Source of the DNA: Bacteroidales bacterium
GTDB taxonomy: Bacteria; Bacteroidota; Bacteroidia; Bacteroidales; UBA12077
Direction: 5' to 3'
DNA: 12,702 bases
NCBI GenBank assembly: GCA_030156305.1
Contig: JASGMZ010000066.1
Coordinates: 1 to 12,702, forward strand
Shown here in pieces: positions 1-6,118 of this stretch. Each line of letters opens with the position of its first letter. Positions within the stretch are counted from its first letter, which is position 1. Made by a program: the position numbers and the translations under genes. A model generated the notes under the pieces. It had not been told where the DNA came from. It ran no database searches and worked only from the letters and a program-made list of their open reading frames with translations.

Positions 1-54
1 TACTGCTTAGAGATAAGTGTTAGTTAGTGCATCTTAGAAAATACCAGTTTTTTT
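1..54. other. Non-coding window edge
   Basis: No open frame of useful length enters from the window edge on either strand: all three plus frames stop within about 30 bases. The only visible feature is an eight-base T run (48-55) directly before the inverted-repeat element. It could be the tail of a terminator for a gene to the left, but no convincing hairpin precedes it here. I see nothing else. Confidence 0.5.
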
Positions 55-181
55 TAGTGGCGTAATAAAAAACGTCAAGAACAAGGCTTGAGAAGAATTG
101 GCAGCCAGGAGTTTACTGATGTAAATGACTGGTTACCAATGCGAGCGTAACGCAGTTATTGACGTTTTCTTATAGCCACTA
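55..181. repeat. 127-base inverted-repeat element with cloverleaf-like fold (possible MITE)
   Basis: The ends are perfect inverted copies: TAGTGGC at 55-61 and GCCACTA at 175-181. A second perfect pair lies inside them: AACGTCAA at 71-78 and TTGACGTT at 159-166. The 8-9 bases between the blocks are A/T-rich and only loosely complementary. The centre folds into one long hairpin, 97-116 against 121-140, with loop TGAT (117-120). It has 15 Watson-Crick pairs, two G-T wobbles, one C-A mismatch and a tandem G-A/A-G step. A small hairpin, TGCG 140-143 with CGCA 151-154, follows; another, TCAAG 75-79 with CTTGA 87-91, competes with the outer stem. Both ends read TA next to GTGGC/GCCAC, as expected for a TA-targeting insertion, but no transposase is present. 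The left-hand gene's stop codon lies in the right end (179-181). Calling it a miniature mobile element is inference; a structured RNA or a transcription terminator for the minus-strand gene is possible. Confidence 0.75.
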
Positions 182-1081
182 GTTATATATTTTTTGTATA
201 ATTAATTGGGTTGCTTTGATATCTTCTATAATTTGCGGAGATTCTGAAATGTTAAGGGTTTTTATCTTTTTCGATTGGTGAATAAAGTTTTCCATTTCCG
301 ATTTAAAAGCATCAATTTGTTCTAATTTTAGCTCCTTCCTTTCGGTATGTCCTTTTATAAAAGTGTTTCTGTAGACAAAATGCTTGGTAAAATTAATTTC
401 GAAAAAGTCGCTCGTTTCGTAAATTTCAACATTTTTGTCGTTTTCTTGGGCTAAGTTGTTTAATTTTATTTTTGCAACAGATCCATTGTCAAACTCTAAT
501 AAAATAAAGACAAAGCTTAATAAATTAGGTTCTATCTCAACAGGAGTAGTAGTTATTTTTTTAATTCCGGATTGGATACAAGCAGAAACAACTCTTACAG
601 CTTCATAAGTTTCATAAAAATAATTTTGTTTTCTTAAAAAATGATTAAATAGATATTCTATTTCTATAATTTTAGAAGCAGTAATTTTTTCTGCAATTAA
701 TTTAAATTCCGGAGTAAATAAAATGGTTTCTTTAATTACTAATTGTACTCGGGCTTCGAATGCTAATTTGTAGAGTTGTTTTATTTCTTCAATCGATAAC
801 TCAGAAATATTTTCAATAAAAAGGTGACAGGAATTTTTTAGTGCCTGAATAGCAAAATCAATATTCGGCTTTAAAGAGTTGGCAAAATATATTGCATCAA
901 CATCCATAAAAAGATTATTTGCCGAAGAATAAACTTTCATGTTATATTTCTTGGCAAAAATATGCATGTCATCAAAATGAGGTGAAAAAAGAGCAAACAG
1001 ATTATTCTTTAATGTATGTTGAATAAGCTCAAGCTTGCCTTCTTCTTTGATGGAATTAACTCCAATTAAACCTATTTTCAT
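179..1081 (-). CDS. Degenerate Gfo/Idh/MocA-family oxidoreductase-like protein
   Basis: A 300-residue protein with the layout of the Gfo/Idh/MocA NAD(P)-dependent oxidoreductases: an N-terminal Rossmann strand (KIGLIGV, residues 2-8), a FAKKYN segment where the family often has an A..yg helix (42-47), a DAIYFANS segment at 62-69 (family: D.V.I.tP), then an alpha/beta C-terminal half. Key features are eroded. The dinucleotide-binding loop lacks the full GxGxxG, and the family's E-K-P signature, whose lysine is catalytic, reads E-N-I at 90-92. It may bind a nucleotide or sugar without acting as a dehydrogenase. I place the start at 1081 because the protein aligns with the family from MKIGLIG. 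The open frame extends 20 codons further upstream to 1141, but those residues are hydrophobic and unlike the family, and a promoter-like box (1103-1110) lies within them. No Shine-Dalgarno is visible. The TAG stop sits inside the inverted-repeat element. Family assignment is reasonably firm; function is unknown. Confidence 0.82.
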   Translation of the reverse strand: MKIGLIGVNSIKEEGKLELIQHTLKNNLFALFSPHFDDMHIFAKKYNMKVYSSANNLFMDVDAIYFANSLKPNIDFAIQALKNSCHLFIENISELSIEEIKQLYKLAFEARVQLVIKETILFTPEFKLIAEKITASKIIEIEYLFNHFLRKQNYFYETYEAVRVVSACIQSGIKKITTTPVEIEPNLLSFVFILLEFDNGSVAKIKLNNLAQENDKNVEIYETSDFFEINFTKHFVYRNTFIKGHTERKELKLEQIDAFKSEMENFIHQSKKIKTLNISESPQIIEDIKATQLIIQKIYN

Positions 1082-1102
1082 GAAAATATTGTATTGTTTA
1101 TA

Positions 1103-1110
1103 CAAACTTA
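1103..1110 (-). promoter_or_regulatory. Candidate -7 box for the Gfo/Idh/MocA-like gene
   Basis: Read on the minus strand this is TAAGTTTG, a perfect match to the Bacteroidota -7 consensus TAnnTTTG. Transcription would start near 1096, leaving about 15 untranslated bases before the ATG at 1081. No clear TTTG is seen at the -33 distance, so the promoter is tentative. If real, it excludes the longer 1141 start. Confidence 0.4.
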
Positions 1111-1241
1111 AGGGTTTTAAAAAAAAGAGTATGTAAATCATTGAATCTATTTATCAACGGATGATTGTTAATAACCATTCATTTTGATGCTTATTTGACT
1201 TTATTTTTTCGTAAACTATTTATAATAAAGGCATAACAAAA

Positions 1242-1253
1242 CAAACGCGTTTG
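1242..1253. promoter_or_regulatory. Perfect 12-base palindrome, candidate operator
   Basis: CAAACGCGTTTG is its own reverse complement. It lies in the divergent intergenic region, 20 bases before the -33 element of the pcm promoter. Symmetric sites with a central CG flanked by AAA/TTT resemble operators of LacI-type regulators, so a transcription factor site is plausible. No regulator gene is in the window and no second copy was seen, so the assignment is speculative. Confidence 0.3.
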
Positions 1254-1273
1254 CTGAGATAATTATTTTTTAC

Positions 1274-1305
1274 TTTGATAATTGTGATTTGTTCTGTTAT
1301 ATTTG
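1274..1305 (+). promoter_or_regulatory. Bacteroidota-type promoter for pcm
   Basis: TTTG at 1274-1277 is followed after exactly 20 bases by TATATTTG at 1298-1305, matching the Bacteroidota primary sigma factor consensus (TTTG, about 19-21 nt, TAnnTTTG) at every specified position. A transcript starting near 1312 would have a leader of about 27 bases before the pcm ATG at 1339. It should drive pcm and the downstream hydrolase together. Confidence 0.7.
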
Positions 1306-1338
1306 TTATTTCATTTTCAATACTTGAACAAAAATTAA

Positions 1339-1980
1339 ATGACTGATACATATCGACATAAAGGACTTCGAAGAAAACTGGTAGAAACGATAAAAGAAAA
1401 AGGAATAAAAGATCAGCGAATATTAGAAGCTATTGGGAAAGTACCACGTCATTTATTTATGGATAGTGGATTTGTGGAATTTGCTTATCGCGATCAGGCT
1501 TTTCCTATTGGCTCGGGACAAACTATTTCTCAACCCTATACAGTTGCCTTTCAAACAGAACTTTTGCAAGCACAAAAACACGAAAAAGTATTGGAAATTG
1601 GTACAGGTTCAGGCTATCAATGTGCTATTTTACTCGAATTGGGTGTAAAGGTTTATACTATTGAACGTTATCGGGAATTGTATCTTAAATCAAGAACTTT
1701 ATTGAACAAAATAGGTTATAAACCGTATTTTTTTTATGGCGATGGTTATTTAGGCTTACCTCGCTTTGCTCCGTTTGATAAAATATTAATCACCGCTGGA
1801 GCTCCGGAAATCCCTCAAAATCTTAAAGAACAATTAAAAATTGGGGGGCGAATGGTAGTTCCTGTTGGTGGTTCCGGCGGACAGGTTATGATTGTTGTTG
1901 AGCGTATTAGTGAAAAAGAATTTAAGGAAACTAAACATGGCTATTTTGCTTTTGTGCCTATGCTTAAAGGAAAAGAATAA
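1339..1980 (+). CDS. pcm: Protein-L-isoaspartate O-methyltransferase
   Basis: This cytoplasmic repair enzyme methylates, with S-adenosylmethionine, the abnormal isoaspartyl residues that form in ageing proteins, so that they can revert to normal aspartate. The 213 residues match the usual bacterial length. Visible motifs are the PCMT pre-motif GQTISQP (60-66), SAM-binding motif I EIGTGSGYQ (86-94), the acidic residue E109 ending strand 2, motif II around FDKILITAGAPE (146-157), motif III LKIGGRMVVPVG (166-177), and the family C-terminal FVPML (205-209). The ATG at 1339 puts the conserved region at the usual distance, and a strong promoter ends about 33 bases upstream. No Shine-Dalgarno is seen. 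The gene for a metallo-hydrolase follows after 11 bases, so the two are probably co-transcribed. Family identity is close to certain. Confidence 0.95.
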   Translation: MTDTYRHKGLRRKLVETIKEKGIKDQRILEAIGKVPRHLFMDSGFVEFAYRDQAFPIGSGQTISQPYTVAFQTELLQAQKHEKVLEIGTGSGYQCAILLELGVKVYTIERYRELYLKSRTLLNKIGYKPYFFYGDGYLGLPRFAPFDKILITAGAPEIPQNLKEQLKIGGRMVVPVGGSGGQVMIVVERISEKEFKETKHGYFAFVPMLKGKE

Positions 1981-1991
1981 AATTTAGAAAT

Positions 1992-2636
1992 ATGCTAAAA
2001 ATCAAAACATGGGTATTTAATCCTTTCCGGGAAAATACCTTCATCCTTTACGACGAGACGAGAGAGTGTGTTATTATTGATGCTGGGAATAACGACTTGA
2101 ATGAAAAAAACGAGTTATTTTCTTTTATCGAAAATAATACACTTACACCAAAATATATATTAAATACACATTGCCATATCGATCATATTATGGGAAATGC
2201 AGATGTAATCGAAAAATATAATATTCCATCGGTTGCCCATAAAGAAGATTTGCCTTTGATTGAACGCGCAAACGATATGGCCCTGGCTTTTGGCCTTAAT
2301 GTTAAAGAACCTCCAAAACCCAATAAATATGTTATTGATGGTGATGAAATTAAATTTGGAAATGCAGTGTTAGAAGTTCGACATGTTCCCGGCCATTCGC
2401 CCGGGAGTATTGCATTCATTGCTATTGATGAGCGGTTTGCTATTGTTGGAGATGTATTATTTAAAGGAAGCATTGGTAGAACTGACTTGCCCGGAGGTGA
2501 TTACAACACTTTAATTACTAGTATTAAACAAAAACTTTTTAGCCTTAACGATGATTTTATCGTTTATCCAGGCCATGGAGATTCTACAACGGTTCAACAT
2601 GAAAGAGAAACGAATCCTTTTTTGTCAAATGACTGA
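1992..2636 (+). CDS. MBL-fold metallo-hydrolase (glyoxalase II-like)
   Basis: A 214-residue cytoplasmic metallo-beta-lactamase-fold hydrolase of the small glyoxalase II-like group (similar in size to YcbL-type proteins). The full metal-binding set is visible: HCHIDH at 60-65 (H60, H62, D64, H65), H135 in PGHSPG, D154 in VGD, and H195 in YPGHGD. This predicts a binuclear zinc or iron site. It is shorter than true glyoxalase II and lacks its C-terminal glutathione-binding helices, so the substrate is unclear; thioester hydrolysis, for example of S-lactoylglutathione analogues, is a common suggestion for this group. There is no signal peptide. It lies 11 bases after pcm and probably shares its promoter. 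The end, with a conserved ETNPF (206-210), looks complete. No terminator hairpin is evident after the TGA. Confidence 0.92.
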   Translation: MLKIKTWVFNPFRENTFILYDETRECVIIDAGNNDLNEKNELFSFIENNTLTPKYILNTHCHIDHIMGNADVIEKYNIPSVAHKEDLPLIERANDMALAFGLNVKEPPKPNKYVIDGDEIKFGNAVLEVRHVPGHSPGSIAFIAIDERFAIVGDVLFKGSIGRTDLPGGDYNTLITSIKQKLFSLNDDFIVYPGHGDSTTVQHERETNPFLSND

Positions 2637-2701
2637 TAATCAAATTATATATAGTTGCTTGTGTTTTTAATTTCTGAATCAATAAACAATATGATATTTG
2701 T

Positions 2702-2734
2702 TTTGTATTTATTCAATAATCTTAATTAATTTAG
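2702..2734 (+). promoter_or_regulatory. Weak candidate promoter for gcvP
   Basis: TTTG at 2702-2705 is followed after 21 bases by TAATTTAG at 2727-2734, which differs from TAnnTTTG by one base. It would give a leader of roughly 45 bases. The 149-base gap to the previous gene makes an independent promoter likely, but this exact placement is uncertain. The gap is too short for a tandem glycine riboswitch and I see no riboswitch-like fold. Confidence 0.35.
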
Positions 2735-2785
2735 CCGGTAAAATTTTTAATAACTATTCAATAACTATAAAAAACAATCATAAAA

Positions 2786-5680
2786 ATGGCTCTAGATAAC
2801 TTTGTACAACGTCATAATGGCCCGAGAAGCCATGAAATAGAAATGATGACGAAGAAAATTGGTGTTTCTGGTTTAGATGAGCTGATAGAAAAAGCAGTAC
2901 CATCATCTATTATGCTTGATAAACCAATGCCTCTTGCTAATGGAATTAGCGAATATGAATATTTGCAAAAGCTTAAGAAAATTGCATCCAAAAATAAGTT
3001 ATATAAAACATATATTGGAATGGGATTTTACGATACCATTACACCATCCGTAATCCTTCGTAATATCCTGGAAAATCCAGGTTGGTATACTTCTTATACA
3101 CCTTACCAGGCCGAAATATCGCAGGGTAGATTAGAAGCTTTGCTTAATTTCCAGACCGCTGTGATGGACTTAACCGGAATGGAGCTGGCTAATGCCTCAT
3201 TGTTAGATGAAGCTACAGCTGCAGCCGAAGCAATGATTATGCTACATAATGCACGTCCACGTAAACAAGCCAAAGCTGGAGCAGATACCTTTTTTGTTGA
3301 TGAGAATATCTTTCCTCAAACCCTGGCAGTGATTGAAACCCGTGCGGAACCGCTGGGTATTGAAATTAAAAAAGGAAAATTTAATGAGGTGGAATTAGAT
3401 GAAAAAGTGTTTGGAGCAATCGTACAATATCCTGCTGCCGATGGGAAGATTGAAGATTATAAAAGTTTTGTAGAAAAAGCCCATCAAAACGAAATAGCCG
3501 TTACCGTAGCTGCAGATATACTTAGCCTGGCTCTTTTAACTCCTCCGGGAGAGTGGGGTGCTGACGTAGTAGTTGGATCAACCCAGCGTTTTGGAATCCC
3601 TATGGGATATGGTGGCCCTCATGCAGGTTATTTTGCTACACTCGAAAAATACAAAAGAAATGTTCCCGGACGGATCATTGGTGTTTCAAAAGATGTTCAA
3701 AATAAGCCGGCATTACGTATGGCCCTGCAAACTCGTGAACAGCATATTAAGCGCGAAAGAGCAACCTCAAATATTTGTACTGCACAAGCATTACTGGCAA
3801 CTATGGCTGGAATGTATGCGGTTTATCATGGTGCCGAAGGGCTTATAAGAATTGCTAAACATATTCATTATACTGCAGTTACAATTAACGAAAAACTGAA
3901 TGAGTTAGGTTTTGAACAAGAAAACAAACACTTCTTTGATACCTTAAAGATTAAACTGGGAAATGTTAAAGCTGAGCAGATAAGAAAATTAGCCTTAGCA
4001 AAAGAAATAAACTTTAACTATATTGATGAAAGTACTATTGGTATTAGTACCAATGAAACAACGTTAATCCAGGATATCAATAATATTGTTGATGTTTTTG
4101 CCGAAGCAGCCGGCAAAAAAGTAGAAGCTGTATCCCATATTACAGAAAAAACAACCTTTGATAAAAAATTTGAACGACATAGTGAATTCTTAACGTTAGA
4201 TGTTTTTAAGCGCTATCGCAGTGAAACCGAGATGATGCGTTATATCAAAAAACTTGAGCGTAGAGATTTCTCGCTTACCCATTCTATGATTTCGCTTGGT
4301 TCTTGTACCATGAAATTAAATGCTGCAACAGAATTATTCTCGTTAAGTTGGCCTGAATTTGGAGGATTACATCCATTTGTACCTGCCGATCAGGCTGAAG
4401 GGTATCACCAGCTTTTTAAAGAGTTAGAAGAAGACCTGAAGGTGATTACCGGATTTGAAGCGATTTCCTTTCAGCCCAACTCCGGAGCAGCCGGTGAGTA
4501 TGCCGGTTTGATGGTAATTCGTAAATATCATATTGATCATGGCGAAGCGCACAGAAATGTAACTTTAATCCCTTCATCAGCGCATGGCACAAATCCCGCA
4601 AGTGCAGTAATGGCAGGGACAAAAGTTGTGGTCGTTGATTGTGATGAAAACGGGAATATTGATATTGAAGATTTAAGAAAAAAAGCCGAAGCACATAAAG
4701 ATAATTTGGCTGCATGGATGGTTACTTATCCTTCTACTCATGGCGTGTTTGAAAGCAAGATCAAGGAGATGAATAAAATTATCCATGATAATGGTGGCTT
4801 GGTTTATATGGACGGTGCCAATATGAACGCACAATTGGGATTAACCAATCCTGCTGTTTTAGGAGCTGATGTGTGTCATTTGAATTTACATAAAACATTT
4901 GCCATTCCTCATGGTGGTGGTGGGCCAGGCGAAGGCCCCATAGGCGTTAACGAGAAATTAAAACCTTATCTTCCTTCGCATCCGGTAATAAAAACCGGTG
5001 GAGAAAAAGGAATTCATGCCATTGCTTCAGCACCTTGGGGTAGTGCCAGTATTTTACCTGTCTCTCATGCTTTTATTAAAATGATGGGTGGTGATGGGCT
5101 AACCATGGCTGCCAAAATTGCTATTTTAAATGCCAATTATATTGCCAAAACGTTAAAGGGTTACTACGACATTCTTTATACCGGCGAAACTGGCTTTGTA
5201 GCTCACGAAATGATTGTTGAGTGCCGAAACTTTAAATCAATGGCTAATATTACCGAGGCGGATATTGCCAAGCGTTTAATGGATTATGGTTTCCATGCAC
5301 CAACACTTTCGTTCCCTGTACATGGGACATTAATGGTTGAACCAACCGAAAGTGAGTCATTGCAGGAGTTAGATCGGTTTGTTGATGCCATGATTGCTAT
5401 TCATAAAGAAATAATGGAAGTAAAAGATGGCAAAACAGATGCAGAAAATAATGTTTTGAAAAATGCACCTCATACTCAGGATATAGCGGTTGCTGATCAA
5501 TGGGAGAGGCCTTATGGCAGAGAAAAAGCAGCCTTCCCGTTGGAATGGGTACGTGAAAATAAATTATGGCCAAGTGTTAGCCGTGTTGACGATGGTTTTG
5601 GTGACAGAAACCTGATGTGCTCTTGTGCTCCGATTGAAGAATATAAAGAAGGAAAATTTAATTTCGAACAATTAAAGTAG
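2786..5680 (+). CDS. gcvP: Glycine dehydrogenase (decarboxylating), P-protein of the glycine cleavage system
   Basis: This PLP enzyme decarboxylates glycine and passes the aminomethyl group to the lipoyl arm of the H-protein, the first step of the cytoplasmic glycine cleavage system that feeds one-carbon units to tetrahydrofolate. At 964 residues it is the single-chain form with fused N- and C-terminal aminotransferase-like halves, close to the E. coli length. Landmarks are the N-terminal FVQRHNGP region (6-13), YIGMGFYDT (76-84), the TPYQAEISQGRLEALLNFQT block (110-129), the PLP-binding lysine K703 in LNLHKTF, and the following glycine-rich loop GGGGPGEGPIG (710-720). The C-terminus, with WPSVSRVDDGFGDRNLMCSC, is complete. 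The start at 2786 gives the expected N-terminus; no Shine-Dalgarno is seen, only A-rich sequence. gcvT and gcvH are not adjacent. A strong hairpin terminator follows about 25 bases after the TAG. Identity is secure. Confidence 0.97.
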   Translation: MALDNFVQRHNGPRSHEIEMMTKKIGVSGLDELIEKAVPSSIMLDKPMPLANGISEYEYLQKLKKIASKNKLYKTYIGMGFYDTITPSVILRNILENPGWYTSYTPYQAEISQGRLEALLNFQTAVMDLTGMELANASLLDEATAAAEAMIMLHNARPRKQAKAGADTFFVDENIFPQTLAVIETRAEPLGIEIKKGKFNEVELDEKVFGAIVQYPAADGKIEDYKSFVEKAHQNEIAVTVAADILSLALLTPPGEWGADVVVGSTQRFGIPMGYGGPHAGYFATLEKYKRNVPGRIIGVSKDVQNKPALRMALQTREQHIKRERATSNICTAQALLATMAGMYAVYHGAEGLIRIAKHIHYTAVTINEKLNELGFEQENKHFFDTLKIKLGNVKAEQIRKLALAKEINFNYIDESTIGISTNETTLIQDINNIVDVFAEAAGKKVEAVSHITEKTTFDKKFERHSEFLTLDVFKRYRSETEMMRYIKKLERRDFSLTHSMISLGSCTMKLNAATELFSLSWPEFGGLHPFVPADQAEGYHQLFKELEEDLKVITGFEAISFQPNSGAAGEYAGLMVIRKYHIDHGEAHRNVTLIPSSAHGTNPASAVMAGTKVVVVDCDENGNIDIEDLRKKAEAHKDNLAAWMVTYPSTHGVFESKIKEMNKIIHDNGGLVYMDGANMNAQLGLTNPAVLGADVCHLNLHKTFAIPHGGGGPGEGPIGVNEKLKPYLPSHPVIKTGGEKGIHAIASAPWGSASILPVSHAFIKMMGGDGLTMAAKIAILNANYIAKTLKGYYDILYTGETGFVAHEMIVECRNFKSMANITEADIAKRLMDYGFHAPTLSFPVHGTLMVEPTESESLQELDRFVDAMIAIHKEIMEVKDGKTDAENNVLKNAPHTQDIAVADQWERPYGREKAAFPLEWVRENKLWPSVSRVDDGFGDRNLMCSCAPIEEYKEGKFNFEQLK

Positions 5681-5705
5681 ATTGCGAATTGTTCATTAAA
5701 ATCAT

Positions 5706-5741
5706 AAATCCCGGGATTTGGTATCAGGTTCCGGGATTTTT
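5706..5741. terminator. Hairpin terminator between convergent units
   Basis: AAATCCCGG (5706-5714) pairs perfectly with CCGGGATTT (5731-5739), closing a 16-base loop, and the right arm runs into a T stretch ending at 5741. It fits a Rho-independent terminator for gcvP, whose stop is about 25 bases upstream. The left copy alone is a 14-base palindrome (AAATCCCGGGATTT, 5706-5719), so alternative pairings exist. The leftward unit also ends here; in that direction the hairpin is followed by ATGATTTTAAT, a poorer U tract, so bidirectional use is possible but less certain. Confidence 0.8.
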
Positions 5742-6106
5742 ATGTGTAAATTCGATCAATTCAATAGGTGCTCCATGGTGTTCAATCATTGCCACACGAA
5801 TGTCTTCTGAGGAAGCATTGGTTTGATTAAGAATTCGGAAATCAGCACGCGATAGAGCCTCTTCCATATTATTTCAAACGCAATGTGAGGAACGGTTTTT
5901 ATAAGTTCGTCGAATGGGCTGTCATCATCAAACCGCATCCATTCTATCCCGAAAGGGCTGGTATCAAATCCTCCAACAGAGAATTTTAGATGTGGAATAT
6001 ATCGTTCATCCTGAATTTTTTCTTTGGTTGGAATACCGATATGGTGATATCGCCAACCCCATTTTTCAATAGCCAACGGCTGTTCATGATCTTTTCTTTT
6101 TTTCAT
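5724..6106 (-). pseudogene. Small VOC-superfamily (glyoxalase-like) protein, frameshifted
   Basis: The ATG at 6106 opens a frame that reads like a one-module vicinal-oxygen-chelate protein: GWRYHHIGIPT (17-27), HLKFSVGGFDTSPFGIEWMRF (39-59) and TVPHIAFEI (71-79). After residue 79, near 5868-5873, the similarity moves to another frame, which gives N-N-M-E-E-A-L, then RVAMIEHHGAPIELIEF and a TGA at 5724-5726. Joined, the two parts give about 126 residues, with the candidate metal ligands (histidine in HHIG, final glutamate in ELIEF) in the expected places. A loss of one base, or of four, explains the break. Unjoined, the first frame runs on to 5786 with unrelated residues. It may be a recent mutation, a sequencing or assembly error, or a strain-specific pseudogene. 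The ATG at 5867 could allow restart but would make only the C-terminal half. The gene begins 12 bases after the sulfatase-like gene and its stop lies in the terminator loop. The substrate is unknown. Confidence 0.75.
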
Positions 6107-6118
6107 ATACGGTCATCC

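Noticed and set aside
55..181. A tRNA, suggested by the cloverleaf-like fold with 7-pair ends and 7-base loops
   Set aside because: It is far longer than a tRNA, has no T-loop GTTCRA or D-loop consensus, no proper anticodon arm, and the central stem is 20 pairs long.
1082..1141. Longer start (1141) for the Gfo/Idh/MocA-like gene, which would give a hydrophobic N-terminal segment resembling a signal anchor
   Set aside because: Family similarity begins exactly at MKIGLIG, and a -7-like box falls inside the extra segment, so it is probably untranslated leader and promoter.
1981..1991. A separate promoter for the MBL-fold hydrolase
   Set aside because: Only 11 bases separate it from pcm and no promoter box is visible there; co-transcription is simpler.
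2637..2785. A glycine riboswitch in front of gcvP
   Set aside because: The gap is 149 AT-rich bases with no tandem aptamer-like stems; nothing in it folds convincingly.
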